From Yanghanlia sp047501535 (GTDB lineage Bacteria > Pseudomonadota > Gammaproteobacteria > Burkholderiales > Burkholderiaceae_B): a stretch of DNA of 64,000 bases. Below, piece by piece: positions 36,473-45,054 of the stretch (the first letter of the stretch is position 1; every line of letters begins with the position of its first letter). The translations under genes were made by a program, and so were the position numbers. The stretch is from NCBI RefSeq assembly GCF_047501535.1, contig NZ_JAZDRJ010000003.1, forward strand, positions 62,001-126,000. The letters run 5' to 3'. Under the pieces are notes generated by a model that worked only from the letters and a program-made list of their open reading frames with translations, did not search any database and was not told the DNA's origin.

Positions 36473-37291
36473 TCAGGCTTGCTGTATGTCGGCGTGATGC
36501 TCGACCTTGCGGCCTGTGTCTTCCACCCATTGAAGTGCCAGTTCACCAGCCTGCTGCGGGGTCAGGCCGAACTTCAAGTAAGGGTTGGCCGCCAGCGAAC
36601 GGAAATAGCGTGCGTTGATTAAAGGCTGGCCGTTAAGTGTGGCCTCAAAGCGCTCAATGATGCGGGTGGGTGGCGTCTGGCCGCTCTTATCTTGCGCCAA
36701 GCCGGTCACCATGGGGTGGGAAATCATCGTCAGCACTTCAACCGGTGCGCCCAGCGCCCAGGCGTCTGGCACACGCACTCGCGCTTTCATTTCTGAAGCC
36801 GGGTCGGGCGCGGCCGGGGCAATACAACCGCTGACTGTCACCCGCACTGGACGTTCCGCTACCAAGGCGCGCCCGTCTTCGGTGTGGGCCACGGCTATCA
36901 CGGTTTGCGACTCGCTTAGGCGAATCCGCGTGGCCAGGTTCACCGTTTGAATTTCCGGCCCGAACTCGAATATCGCCACTTCTGGCGTAGGGTTGCCGGG
37001 AGCAAACAATTCCAGGCGGGTAATGCGGGTGCCTTGCAGGGCTTGGGATGAAACGGTCAGGGGGACAGACGAGCCATCTTCCGCCACCAGCGGCAGAGTC
37101 AGTTGCAGGCCCTCATTCAGTACCTTGGCAGTGCCCACGCTGTTGCGGGCCGCATCGACCTGCTGCCAGGAGGTTGGCGTGGCATGTACCAAGCGTGGAG
37201 CCAGTGAGCCCAACAGGCCGGCGCCGGCCAGGCTAAGCCATTGGCGGCGCTTTAAGGAAAAGGAAGAGGAAGAAGAATTCTGCAAAGACAT
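36473..37291 (-). CDS. SoxY-SoxZ fusion sulfur-carrier protein
   Basis: 272 residues from ATG 37291. A twin-arginine signal (LKRRQWLSLAGAG, residues 13-25) sends it to the periplasm. The first half is SoxY-like and reaches RVTVSGC, with Cys156 in the place of the SoxY GGCGG swinging-arm cysteine; the second half (about 165-260) is SoxZ-like, ending FGLTPQQAGELALQW. In canonical Sox systems SoxY and SoxZ are separate subunits; fused forms occur in some oxidases. It carries sulfur covalently during thiosulfate or sulfide oxidation. Last gene of the sulfur cassette. Confidence 0.78.
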   Translation of the reverse strand: MSLQNSSSSSFSLKRRQWLSLAGAGLLGSLAPRLVHATPTSWQQVDAARNSVGTAKVLNEGLQLTLPLVAEDGSSVPLTVSSQALQGTRITRLELFAPGNPTPEVAIFEFGPEIQTVNLATRIRLSESQTVIAVAHTEDGRALVAERPVRVTVSGCIAPAAPDPASEMKARVRVPDAWALGAPVEVLTMISHPMVTGLAQDKSGQTPPTRIIERFEATLNGQPLINARYFRSLAANPYLKFGLTPQQAGELALQWVEDTGRKVEHHADIQQA

Positions 37292-37295
37292 GGTT

Positions 37296-38309
37296 CTATC
37301 GGTGGAATTGCATCCAGGCCAGCCGTGCACCAAGCACAATAGCAGCGGCGGAAATCATGGAGCTGAACGACAAGGTGGATAGCCCGGTGAGGCCTTGGCC
37401 GATGGAGCAGCCCAGTGCCAGCGCACCGCCTGCGCCCATCAGTGCGCCGCCGGCAATATAACGCAGCATCTGCCGAGGCGTCTCAAAGCCCTGCAGGTTG
37501 AAGCGGCCACGCAATACGGAAAACAGCAGGGCGCCCAGCACCACACCTGCCACCACAGCAATGCCGAAACGCAGGCTCATGCCTGTGGCCAGCATGGCGT
37601 ACTGGATGACGTCGCCCACGGGGGCCACAAAAGTTAGAGAAATGACTGGCAACGGCTCGAAATCATCGTTGCCCAGCCAACCCGTGACAAACCAGCCCGC
37701 AACAATCAGCAGGCCAATGACAAGGCCGCCGGCCAAGTCTGCAGCGCGTTGTGCAGGTGCAGCGGCGGGCTTGCGTAAAGCATAAGCCAGCAGGGCGGCC
37801 GTGGCCGCCACGGTAAGGGCCATGCGCGGCCAGCCAGCCGGCACAGTCAGCCATTCAGGGCGGATTGTTGTCGGCGTGGCCAGGGCCATGCGCAACGGCC
37901 CCAGTACACCGGTAAGCGTCATGTAGGCGGCAATGCCCAGGCACAGCAGCACAACCAGGGAGCGCAGGTTGCCGCTGCCCAACAAGACCAGGGCACGTGC
38001 GCCACAACCATTGGCCAGACCCATGCCGTAACCGAACAGCACACCCCCCACAGGCAACAGCAACCAAGAATAGCTGGGCATGAGGTAAAGCGACTTGCTC
38101 AAGTCGACCAGCCCCGCCAGCGCCAAGCCTTGGGTGCCGAGCAAGGCGACAGCAAGAGCCAGCGAAAAGGCCTGCAATTTGCAGCCGTTATCGCCAGACC
38201 AACGCTGTGCCAAACCGCGTTGCAGGCAGAACCCGGTGGCCTGCCCGCAGGCCCCAAAAAGCAGGCCGATGGTCAGGCCTGCCCAAAGTACCAGCTCGAT
38301 ATGAGTCAT
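37296..38309 (-). CDS. YeeE/YedE-type sulfur (thiosulfate) transporter
   Basis: 337 residues with about nine membrane helices. The family cysteine motifs are visible: GACGQATGFC near residue 20, LANGCGARALVLLG near 100 and LGCSIGQGLTG near 310. YeeE/TsuA proteins pass thiosulfate or another sulfur species through the inner membrane. It sits four bases before the SoxYZ fusion and 11 bases after the flavocytochrome flavoprotein, so it belongs to the same operon. Confidence 0.85.
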   Translation of the reverse strand: MTHIELVLWAGLTIGLLFGACGQATGFCLQRGLAQRWSGDNGCKLQAFSLALAVALLGTQGLALAGLVDLSKSLYLMPSYSWLLLPVGGVLFGYGMGLANGCGARALVLLGSGNLRSLVVLLCLGIAAYMTLTGVLGPLRMALATPTTIRPEWLTVPAGWPRMALTVAATAALLAYALRKPAAAPAQRAADLAGGLVIGLLIVAGWFVTGWLGNDDFEPLPVISLTFVAPVGDVIQYAMLATGMSLRFGIAVVAGVVLGALLFSVLRGRFNLQGFETPRQMLRYIAGGALMGAGGALALGCSIGQGLTGLSTLSFSSMISAAAIVLGARLAWMQFHR

Positions 38310-38320
38310 GTGGCCTTAAC

Positions 38321-39616
38321 CTATGCGCGCGTGCCCCAGCTATCGAGCGCGATGGCCTGATACCAGGACTCACCGTATTCGGCTTCCAGCTTACGGAAGG
38401 TATCGTCGGCGTTGGCCGGGCTGACGCCACCCGAAGCTTCGATGATTTTGCCGTCCTCGATCTGATACGTGGCAGCCACGGAAATACCGTAGTCCGGCGC
38501 AATCAGGCTGTAGCAAGTGTTGGCAAAGGTAGCGATGGCGTGCGGTTTGCCTGCCAGCGCGCTGACGATGGCAGCAGCGGCTACCTTGGCCTGCGCATTG
38601 GCCGAGAAACCGGATTTCGGCATGGGAGAAGCAATGGTTGCGTCGCCCACCACGTAAATATCAGCCACCCGTTCGGATTCAAAGGTTTCCGCTTTCACCG
38701 GCACCCAACCACTTTCGTTGGTCACACCGGCAATCTCGGCAATGGCACCCGCTTTCTGCGGCGGAATCACGTTCAACACATCCGCCTTGTGGGTTTCACC
38801 AAACTCGGTTTCCACGGTGAGGTTGGCTGCATCCACGCGCACCACCTTACCGTCTTGGGAAAGGGGAACCCATTCGATGAGGTCGCCGTAGAAGCGGTCC
38901 CAACCCGCCTGAAACAAGCCCTGCTTGGAGAAGGCGTCTTTGGCGTCGAGAATCAGAACCTTGGATTTTGGCTTGTTGTGCTTGAGGTAATGCGCCACCA
39001 TGCTGGCACGCTCATAGGGCCCGGGCGGGCAGCGGAACGGGTTGGCAGGCGCAACCATCACAAACGTGCCGCCGTCGGGCATGGCTTCCAGCTGTTCCTT
39101 CAGCAACACCGATTGCTTGCCGGCTTTCCAAGCGTGGGGAGCTCGTTCAGCAGCGGCTTCATCGTAGCCTTCCAACGCGTTCCAGCGGAAATCAATGCCG
39201 GGGGAAAGCAACAGCTTGTCGTAGGGCAGGGTGTCGCCGCGAGCCAGGCTGACCTGTTTCTTATCGGCATCCACGCCAGAAGCGAAATCATGCACCACCC
39301 GCACACCCATGGACTTCAGTTCGTCAAAGCCATGGCCTTGTTGCTCAAACGTACGCAGCCCACCAAAGTACAAGTTGGTGAACGGGCACGTGTAGTACGT
39401 TTTGGCGGGCTCGATCAGGGTGACATCAATGGCTGGGTTGTTCCGCTTAATGTATTTGGCCGCCGTGGCGCCGCCAAAACCGCCTCCCACCACCACGACC
39501 TTGCCGGCTGCACCACGCGCATAAGCGGGGGCCAGCATCAAAGCCGCGCCGGCTGCGGTTGCCTTGCCGACTGTCGTCAACCACTGACGGCGTGAAAAAT
39601 TGCTGGACTGACTCAT
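38321..39616 (-). CDS. fccB: sulfide dehydrogenase flavoprotein (FccB/SoxF type)
   Basis: 431 residues. A Tat signal (FSRRQWLTTVGKA) precedes the FAD Rossmann motif VVVVGGGFGGATAAKYI at about 39-55. Redox cysteines appear in TYYTCPFTNLYF (about 87) and FANTCYSL near 340, as in flavocytochrome c sulfide dehydrogenase. The enzyme oxidises sulfide (or sulfane sulfur) in the periplasm and passes electrons to the cytochrome subunit encoded immediately upstream, with which it overlaps by four bases. Confidence 0.88.
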   Translation of the reverse strand: MSQSSNFSRRQWLTTVGKATAAGAALMLAPAYARGAAGKVVVVGGGFGGATAAKYIKRNNPAIDVTLIEPAKTYYTCPFTNLYFGGLRTFEQQGHGFDELKSMGVRVVHDFASGVDADKKQVSLARGDTLPYDKLLLSPGIDFRWNALEGYDEAAAERAPHAWKAGKQSVLLKEQLEAMPDGGTFVMVAPANPFRCPPGPYERASMVAHYLKHNKPKSKVLILDAKDAFSKQGLFQAGWDRFYGDLIEWVPLSQDGKVVRVDAANLTVETEFGETHKADVLNVIPPQKAGAIAEIAGVTNESGWVPVKAETFESERVADIYVVGDATIASPMPKSGFSANAQAKVAAAAIVSALAGKPHAIATFANTCYSLIAPDYGISVAATYQIEDGKIIEASGGVSPANADDTFRKLEAEYGESWYQAIALDSWGTRA

Positions 39617-39966
39617 TTCTGGGCAACCTCTTGGCTGGATGGTGACGAGGAAATTTGTGAAAAATGCAGGGCGAGCGCACTGATTTGCTCATCGCTCAAG
39701 CCTTTGGCCAAGCGATCCATGACCGTTGTGCCTGCGGGCGGCGTATCGGCTTTGAATGCCAGCAGCTGTTTTTTCAGTATAGTTTCCGGCCTTCCCGCGA
39801 TGGAAGGAATGCTGCCAGGGGAGCGGCCATCTGTGCCGTGGCAGTTGGCACAGGCAGCGGCCAGCACCTTCACGTCGAAGATGGGTTGATCCGCCGCCGC
39901 AAGCCCCGGCCCGGCCAAAGCCGACAGCAGGGCCAAGGCGCCTGATACTTTGATTGCTGTACGCAT
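39613..39966 (-). CDS. fccA: cytochrome c subunit of flavocytochrome c (FccA/SoxE type)
   Basis: 117 residues, Sec signal peptide (cleavage near residue 23), one haem site ACANCHG at about residues 36-41 and a downstream methionine in TTVMDRLAKG as the likely axial ligand. Monohaem, so closer to SoxE than to dihaem FccA. Overlaps fccB (ATGA). First gene of the sulfur cassette fccA-fccB-yeeE-soxYZ. Confidence 0.87.
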   Translation of the reverse strand: MRTAIKVSGALALLSALAGPGLAAADQPIFDVKVLAAACANCHGTDGRSPGSIPSIAGRPETILKKQLLAFKADTPPAGTTVMDRLAKGLSDEQISALALHFSQISSSPSSQEVAQK

Positions 39967-40132
39967 AAATTCTCGTTGTTCAGTGTTATGGCAAGGTAAC
40001 GCATGGTAACGTCAGCTTCATGCATCAGGAACGAAATTCTGGGCAGTAGTATATGCCTGCTAGTTATAAAGAAGAGGCGTTGAATCGCCTATTCTCCGTG
40101 TCGGCAACCGCCGTTGCCATCGACGCACGAAC

Positions 40133-40171
40133 AAAAAAACCGCTGATCGCCATGCTTGGCAACCAGCGGTT
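40133..40171 (-). terminator. intrinsic terminator after the YciE-like gene
   Basis: On the minus strand an 8-bp stem (40138-40145 with 40164-40171) with an inner GCCA/TGGC pairing is followed by seven T. Confidence 0.85.
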
Positions 40172-40204
40172 CCCTGCAAGGGCAGGGCAGCGGGGGTGAG
40201 TCAT

Positions 40205-40699
40205 TTACACTTCAGCAGCCTTGGCATTGGCGCTACTTTCGGCGAGCATCGTCAGTTTCTCATCAGTCGCTTTCTCCTCGGCAAGGGTCTTTTTCAAAAG
40301 CTTGACCGCATCGGTATAGCCCAGTTGCTTGCCCAGTTCGCACAGCGTGCCGTAACTGGCAATTTCGTAGTGTTCCGCTTTCTGCGCGCCAGCAATCAAC
40401 GCCGCATCGCGTAGCGCCCCCTTGGGGATGGCGTCAATCACTTCCTTGCTTTCCTCAACCAGCCCTTCCATGCCAACGCATTTCATGCGCTTGAGCTTGA
40501 TGTCCAGAATTTCAACCACCTGATCGATTCTTTCCACCTGGCCCTGAGTTTCTTCCAAGTGCGCCGTGAAAGCTGCTTCAAGATCCGCGCTCTCAGCAGC
40601 GCGTGCCAGGCGAGGCAGCGCCTTGGTCATTTGCTTCTCGGCACTGTAAATATCAGACAGCTCATGAATGAACAGGTCTTCAAGGGTTTTAATAGCCAT
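40205..40699 (-). CDS. YciE-like ferritin-fold protein (DUF892)
   Basis: 164 residues from the ATG at 40699, which follows a good GGAGGA site. The opening MAIKTLEDLFIHELSDIYSAE is the classic DUF892/YciE N-terminus; Glu and His residues placed in four long helices could bind two metal ions. The family is induced by osmotic or general stress; its exact activity is not established. Stands alone between the sulfur cassette and an insertion sequence, with its own terminator. Confidence 0.88.
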   Translation of the reverse strand: MAIKTLEDLFIHELSDIYSAEKQMTKALPRLARAAESADLEAAFTAHLEETQGQVERIDQVVEILDIKLKRMKCVGMEGLVEESKEVIDAIPKGALRDAALIAGAQKAEHYEIASYGTLCELGKQLGYTDAVKLLKKTLAEEKATDEKLTMLAESSANAKAAEV

Positions 40700-40974
40700 G
40701 ATTCCTCCAGAAAAATAGCGGCGCAATGCCGCGACGATTGCACTGGAAACGTGGCAAGTTTGGTGCCGGGCCTGCAGCGACTTGCGTACCGGCCCTTTGA
40801 ATTATTCGCGCGTGTCAGGGCGGCTTGGTCTTGAAACTGAAAATCGGCCCAACGGCGGTACACTGAATTCAGAAGGGCCTACCGGGCCACGGCATATGCC
40901 TACCAGGCGACTACCTATGCATACTGGGCGCCTGCCTATCATGCTGTCGAGCGACTAAAGGAAGCAGGGACGCA

Positions 40975-41109
40975 ATGGAAAATTTCTGGAGCAGGCTTTT
41001 ATGGATGATGGCGGTGTTTTCCACCGTTTTCGGCGTGGCGCTGATGCAGATGGTATGGACGCCTCCCCCCGGCAACGGGGTGATATGGCAGCGTAGAGGA
41101 AAACCCTGA
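40975..41109 (+). CDS. possible 44-residue membrane peptide
   Basis: Begins MENFWSRLLWMMAVFSTVFG, one hydrophobic helix, and ends at a TGA directly before the inverted repeat of the IS110-family element. The upstream A-G-rich region (AAAGGAAGCAGGGA) could bind ribosomes. No family recognised; it may have been truncated by the insertion. Confidence 0.3.
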   Translation: MENFWSRLLWMMAVFSTVFGVALMQMVWTPPPGNGVIWQRRGKP

Positions 41110-41110
41110 A

Positions 41111-41189
41111 GGTGGATCCTCGCTGTCACGACATCTTGGTGTCAAAGTAGTGGTTCTATGAATAGCCACAAAAGACAGGAGGATCCACC
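41111..41189. promoter_or_regulatory. 11-bp inverted repeat enclosing the transposase ribosome site
   Basis: GGTGGATCCTC (41111-41121) and its exact complement (41179-41189) flank the leader. The second arm includes the AGGAGG ribosome site directly before ATG 41190, so a transcript entering from outside would hide it in a stem. Confidence 0.6.
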
Positions 41190-42206
41190 ATGAAATATAC
41201 CGTATTCGGCATGGACATCGCCAAGCAAGTCATTCAACTGCATACCGTTAATCCAGAGACAGGTGAAGTTCAGCGCCATAAACTGCGACGCAACCAGGTG
41301 CTGGAGTTCTTTGCGCAACGCCAAGCGGCACTTATCGCTATCGAGGCGTGTGGCGGCGCTCACTGGTGGGCACGCAAACTGGTTGAGCAAGGTCATGAGG
41401 TGCGCCTGTTGCATCCGAAGAGCGTGCGCCCCTTTGTGTTGCGCAACAAGACCGATGCGGCGGATGCCCGGGCCATCTGGACGGCGGTTCAGCAGCCCGA
41501 AGCGCATGAGGTGGCCATCAAGACTGAGGTGCAGCAAAGCGTATTGGCCCTGCATCGCCTGCGCGCCCAGTTGATGAAGTTTCGCATCATGCAGACCAAC
41601 GCCCTGCGCGGGCTGCTCTACGAGTTTGGCGTCGTTTTGCCTCAAGGCCACACCGCGCTTCTGAAGGCACTGCCCGATACCCTGGCAGCACTTGATACGC
41701 AGTTGCCTGCCATGTTGCTCGATAGCCTGCGCGAGCAATGGGCGCGAGTGCAGCAGATGCAGGTTGAGATCGATGTCATTGAACGCCGGCTCGCCGCCGT
41801 GTTGCGCGAGACGCCGCAATGCCAGCAGATTGCCGAGATACCCGGCGTGGGGTTGCTCACGGCAACCGCTGCAGTAGCCACCATGGGAGAAGCGTCGTCG
41901 TTCAAATCGGGGCGCGAATTTGCCGCCTGGGCTGGACTGGTTCCCAGGCAGCGCGGCACCGGCGGTCATGTGCGACAACTGGGGTTGTCCAAACGGGGTG
42001 ACGTGTACTTGCGTACCTTGCTCATGCACGGAGCCCGCTCCATCGTGATACGCCACCGGAACGTGCCGTGGATAGCGGCGCTGCTGGCCCGGCGTCCGTA
42101 CAACGTGGCAGTGGCGGCGGTAGCCAATAAGCTGGCGCGCACGATCTGGGCGGTGCTTGCTAAAGGCAGGCCCTATGACCCCGCCGCGTTCAGTGCGGTC
42201 GCGTAG
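41190..42206 (+). CDS. IS110-family transposase (IS1111 group)
   Basis: 338 residues. DEDD RuvC-like recombinase: Asp in VFGMDIAK, Glu in IAIEACGG and the Asp pair in NKTDAADARA, followed by a C-terminal serine-containing domain with IPGVGLLTATA, FAAWAGLVPRQRGTGG and LSKRGDVYLRTLL. All motifs are intact, so the element may be active. IS110-family enzymes use an RNA encoded in the element end to choose target and donor DNA. Confidence 0.93.
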   Translation: MKYTVFGMDIAKQVIQLHTVNPETGEVQRHKLRRNQVLEFFAQRQAALIAIEACGGAHWWARKLVEQGHEVRLLHPKSVRPFVLRNKTDAADARAIWTAVQQPEAHEVAIKTEVQQSVLALHRLRAQLMKFRIMQTNALRGLLYEFGVVLPQGHTALLKALPDTLAALDTQLPAMLLDSLREQWARVQQMQVEIDVIERRLAAVLRETPQCQQIAEIPGVGLLTATAAVATMGEASSFKSGREFAAWAGLVPRQRGTGGHVRQLGLSKRGDVYLRTLLMHGARSIVIRHRNVPWIAALLARRPYNVAVAAVANKLARTIWAVLAKGRPYDPAAFSAVA

Positions 42207-42445
42207 GAACAGCAGATGACTCACGTCAACAATATTTTTTAGGTTTTAAAGGCAGCTTCAAGGAGTGATGGCGATAGATACGTGATGGCAAAATAGGTCG
42301 GACCGACGCGAGGAAAACCCGATAGGGATGATGAGCCTTGAGCTCGATGATCAGATGAGGACCTCGTCGTAGCGGATTCCATCAGGGCCAGCAGGCTTGT
42401 ACCCTGCACCAACAGGCCGGATATAAGACTGCATCCTCACCTTTA
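42207..42445 (+). ncRNA. candidate bridge (seek) RNA region of the IS1111-group element
   Basis: About 240 bases after the transposase with no ORF, several short self-complementary blocks (for example GGTCGGACCGAC near 42297-42308 and TTGAGCTCGA near 42338-42347), in the position where IS1111-group elements encode their guide RNA. Exact ends and loops not determined. Confidence 0.45.
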
Positions 42446-42848
42446 TGCCAAATCGTTAAAATCCGCTTGACTCTCCGGGAGGCGTCCATATAAGTTATCC
42501 CTATACGGCGGCGCCGTAGTCATTATTGGTGCTGTGCTTATGGTGCCGCCCGTGGCCGCAGGGGCAGGGCGCCTGATGGGCAGGTTGTGGTGGGCGCCGC
42601 CCATCGTCGGTTTTCTGGTGGTTACGTTGGCCGGGCCGATCGTTACCATTGCCACCGCCCCAAGCTTGGAAGAAGTTCTGGCAGGTTCGGCCCTAATAAC
42701 AACAAGAAAGCCGCTGCAACCACTTTGACGCATTTTTTCAAGTGTGGTTTCCCTTGTAGGGTAAGCTGTCGTGCTACGATTTTCGGCTTTGACGCAATAA
42801 AATCGGCCTTGCGCCATTTGACCCCTGCGTACCAACCAAAACACGCTT
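42446..42848. other. intergenic region with a hydrophobic ORF remnant
   Basis: A plus-strand frame ending at 42728 encodes a Val/Ile/Ala-rich stretch (VVIIGAVLMVPPVAAGAG, then APPIVGFLVVTLAGP). The frame is open from an upstream TGA with no good start, so it may be the tail of a membrane-protein gene cut by the insertion sequence. The last 120 bases should hold the nagB promoter. Confidence 0.35.
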
Positions 42849-43610
42849 ATGCTCCAGATCTTTCCTGACGCCTCTTCCATTGCTGAGCATGTCAGCAGCA
42901 TCCTGATCACCAAGATCAAAAGCAAGCCCGACGTTGTGCTGGGCTTGGCAACGGGCGGCACCATGGAACCGATTTATGCGCGGTTCGTTGAGCGGGTACG
43001 TCAGCAAAAAGTTGATGTCTCCAGGCTGACGTCCTTCAATCTGGATGAATACGTCGGCTTGGGGCCTGATCACCCCAAAAGCTACTCGGCCTATATGCGC
43101 CAACACCTCTTTCAGCACTTGGAATTCGACCCTACGCGCTTGCACGTGCCCGATGGACTCGCGCCCGACCTTGAGCAGCACAGCCGGGAATACTCCGCCA
43201 AGCTGGAACAAACAGGCGGCGTAGAACTGCAACTACTGGGCGTAGGCAGCAACGGCCATATCGGTTTTAACGAACCGGGCACGCCGTTCGACAGCCGCTG
43301 CCACGTGGTGCAGTTGTCAGAACGCACGCGCATCGACAACAGCCGTTTCTTCGAGGGCGATGCCATTGTTCCCGCTTCCGCCATCACCATGGGCATGGTG
43401 GAAATCATGCAAGCGCGCGAAGTGCTGCTGGTGGCCACGGGTGAAAACAAGGCCGAAATCGTAGCCGAATGGTATCGGCGCGAAGTCACCGAGGCCGTGC
43501 CCTTTACCATACTGAAAAAACACCAGCGCGCCCGAATCATTCTTGACGAAGCCGCCGCCAGCCGTTTACCTGCCGATGTGCGCAAGGCATTAATGGCCGC
43601 GTCGGCTTAA
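42849..43610 (+). CDS. nagB: glucosamine-6-phosphate deaminase
   Basis: 253 residues. Converts glucosamine-6-phosphate to fructose-6-phosphate and ammonia. Family motifs: GLATGGTMEPIY (phosphate loop, about 36-47), SFNLDEYVGL with the catalytic Asp (about 60-69), and LLGVGSNGHIGFNEPG (about 128-143) with the active histidine. Slightly short compared with E. coli NagB but typical of Gram-positive and some proteobacterial forms. The next gene begins five bases after its stop. Confidence 0.9.
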   Translation: MLQIFPDASSIAEHVSSILITKIKSKPDVVLGLATGGTMEPIYARFVERVRQQKVDVSRLTSFNLDEYVGLGPDHPKSYSAYMRQHLFQHLEFDPTRLHVPDGLAPDLEQHSREYSAKLEQTGGVELQLLGVGSNGHIGFNEPGTPFDSRCHVVQLSERTRIDNSRFFEGDAIVPASAITMGMVEIMQAREVLLVATGENKAEIVAEWYRREVTEAVPFTILKKHQRARIILDEAAASRLPADVRKALMAASA

Positions 43611-43614
43611 CTCA

Positions 43615-44481
43615 GTGGCAGTAAACACGCTTCTACTTGTCGGTGGCGACTTATGCGAGCGCACCGCCAAGCTGCTTGACCCCTCGCACTGGCGCTGCAT
43701 CGGCCTGCGCCGTCGCAAGGTCGAACCCGGCGCCGGCGACATAATTACCTGGCATCAGGCAGACTTGCAAAGCGCATCCAGCCTGGCTTTTTTGGCTGAA
43801 GAAGAATTTACCAGGGTGACCCACATTCTGTATGCCCCCGCACCCGGCAGCAGAACACCTGAAGCCTATGCAGATGTGTACGCCGATGGCTTGCCCAGGC
43901 TGTTGAATGCGCTGCCAATGCACACCTTAGCGCAGCTCCAGCGCTGCGTGCTGGTGGGCTCCTCTGCCGTGTGGGGGCCATCGGAAGCGTGGGTGGATGA
44001 GAACACCCCGGTGCAGAATACCGGCTTTCGGGCCGCAGCCTTGCTGAGCGCCGAAGCGGCTCTCGCTTCCATGCTGCCCCCGAAAATTGGAGTGGCATTG
44101 CGGCTGTCGGGCCTGTACGGCCCGGGGCGGTCACGCTTGCTGCAGGGCTTGCGCCAGGGCACCATCCAGGCCCCCGGCGGCCACGGGCATTGGGCTAACC
44201 GAATCCACATCGACGATGCCGCCCGTGCCTGTGCACACCTGCTTACGCTACCCGACCCGCAGCCGGTTTATATCGGTACCGACAGCCACCCGTTGCCTAC
44301 AGCGGAACTCTACGACGGCATTGCCAGAATCATCGGCGCGTCACCGCCAAGCCGTCGCTCGCAACCGCCCAGTGGCAAAAGGCTGTCAAACGTAAGGCTG
44401 AGAAGCAGTGGATGGCAGCCGCAGTGGCCGTCTGCGCTGGAATGGTACGCTTCTACATACTCAGAGCCCGAGAACCACTAG
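43615..44481 (+). CDS. NAD-dependent epimerase/dehydratase-like SDR protein
   Basis: 288 residues, GTG start. The short-chain Rossmann fold is recognisable but the nucleotide loop reads LLVGGDLCERTAKLL, so the usual GxxGxxG is imperfect. VLVGSSAVWGPS and LRLSGLYGPGRS are the strand-4 and 'YeeZ-like' motifs; HWANRIHIDDAARA is the conserved C-terminal segment. This fits the YeeZ-type atypical SDRs, function unknown. Coupled to nagB (4-base gap). Confidence 0.75.
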   Translation: MAVNTLLLVGGDLCERTAKLLDPSHWRCIGLRRRKVEPGAGDIITWHQADLQSASSLAFLAEEEFTRVTHILYAPAPGSRTPEAYADVYADGLPRLLNALPMHTLAQLQRCVLVGSSAVWGPSEAWVDENTPVQNTGFRAAALLSAEAALASMLPPKIGVALRLSGLYGPGRSRLLQGLRQGTIQAPGGHGHWANRIHIDDAARACAHLLTLPDPQPVYIGTDSHPLPTAELYDGIARIIGASPPSRRSQPPSGKRLSNVRLRSSGWQPQWPSALEWYASTYSEPENH

Positions 44482-44520
44482 CGTGGCGACCGGATCATGA
44501 AAAAATGTCGAGAAAATTCC

Positions 44521-44736
44521 ATGCCTGAAACGCCAGAAAAGCGCGCTGAAGCAGAAGCGTATCGCCTCCTTATTGCCCAGCTCGATGTGCTGGATAAAGA
44601 AGTGGCATGCACAATAAAAAAATTTGAAGATACCGGCATGACAAGCATGATGAAAGACGATTACGTCGCCCTGCATGGGCTAGCGCATCGCATCATGGAA
44701 ATGCGCCTTAAGTACGTGAAAGAAAGCGGCTTGTAA
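44521..44736 (+). CDS. hypothetical helical protein, 71 residues
   Basis: Starts MPETPEKRAEAEAYRLL; an ATG at 44497 would add eight residues. Mainly charged helix (EAYRLLIAQLDVLDKEVACTI), probably a short coiled coil. No family recognised. It is the last gene before the debris region. Confidence 0.45.
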   Translation: MPETPEKRAEAEAYRLLIAQLDVLDKEVACTIKKFEDTGMTSMMKDDYVALHGLAHRIMEMRLKYVKESGL

Positions 44737-44749
44737 TGGCTGGGAAGGG

Positions 44750-44985
44750 GCTGATTGGCATCACTCATATGTTGGAGGCCACGCATCACCCAGTCTTCAT
44801 AGAGCAGCGCCGCATAGCCCATGATGCGAATACTCATGATGGGGTCTGCCGCAGATTGGTGTTCCAGCAATATCAGTAGATACAGTAAGTCGCCTTCACG
44901 GCGCTTAACCTGCCAGATGCAATCGGCACGCCGGTCGCGTTGGTGAGTGCTGATGAAGTTGGAGAGCAGGGCAGTGCTCCCGCGC
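44750..44985 (-). pseudogene. Rpn-family nuclease, internal fragment (copy A)
   Basis: Minus strand encodes RRADCIWQVKR, then LLYLLILLEHQSAADPIMS and YAALLYEDWV, the core of Rpn/YhgA-like PD-(D/E)XK recombination-promoting nucleases (DxxW..., E-H-Q-S). Both ends of the gene are missing. It corresponds to the middle piece that is deleted from copy C at 48851-49625. Confidence 0.7.
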
Positions 44986-45054
44986 AGACAAGTCGCATCC
45001 ACTCTAGGGGAAAGCTGGAGCAGGGAAAATGGGTTGAGCCTGTGAACGTCCAAT

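Larger units (their letters stand above)
41111..42445 (+). mobile_element. IS110-family element, IS1111 group
   Basis: Transposase at 41190-42206 with non-coding ends. The left end starts near the AAGGTGGATCC sequence (41109 on) and a related inverted sequence occurs near 42430-42440, so the right edge is approximate. A long non-coding 3' part is typical of the IS1111 group, where the bridge/seek RNA lies on the right. Confidence 0.65.

Noticed and set aside
40862..40974. Ala/Tyr-rich repeat-like frame before the IS1111-group element
   Set aside because: Reads through a tandem-like GCCTAC pattern but has no start codon in frame and ends quickly.
41142..42224. 360-residue minus-strand frame across the IS1111-group transposase
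   Set aside because: Exact antisense of an intact transposase; no protein-like motifs.
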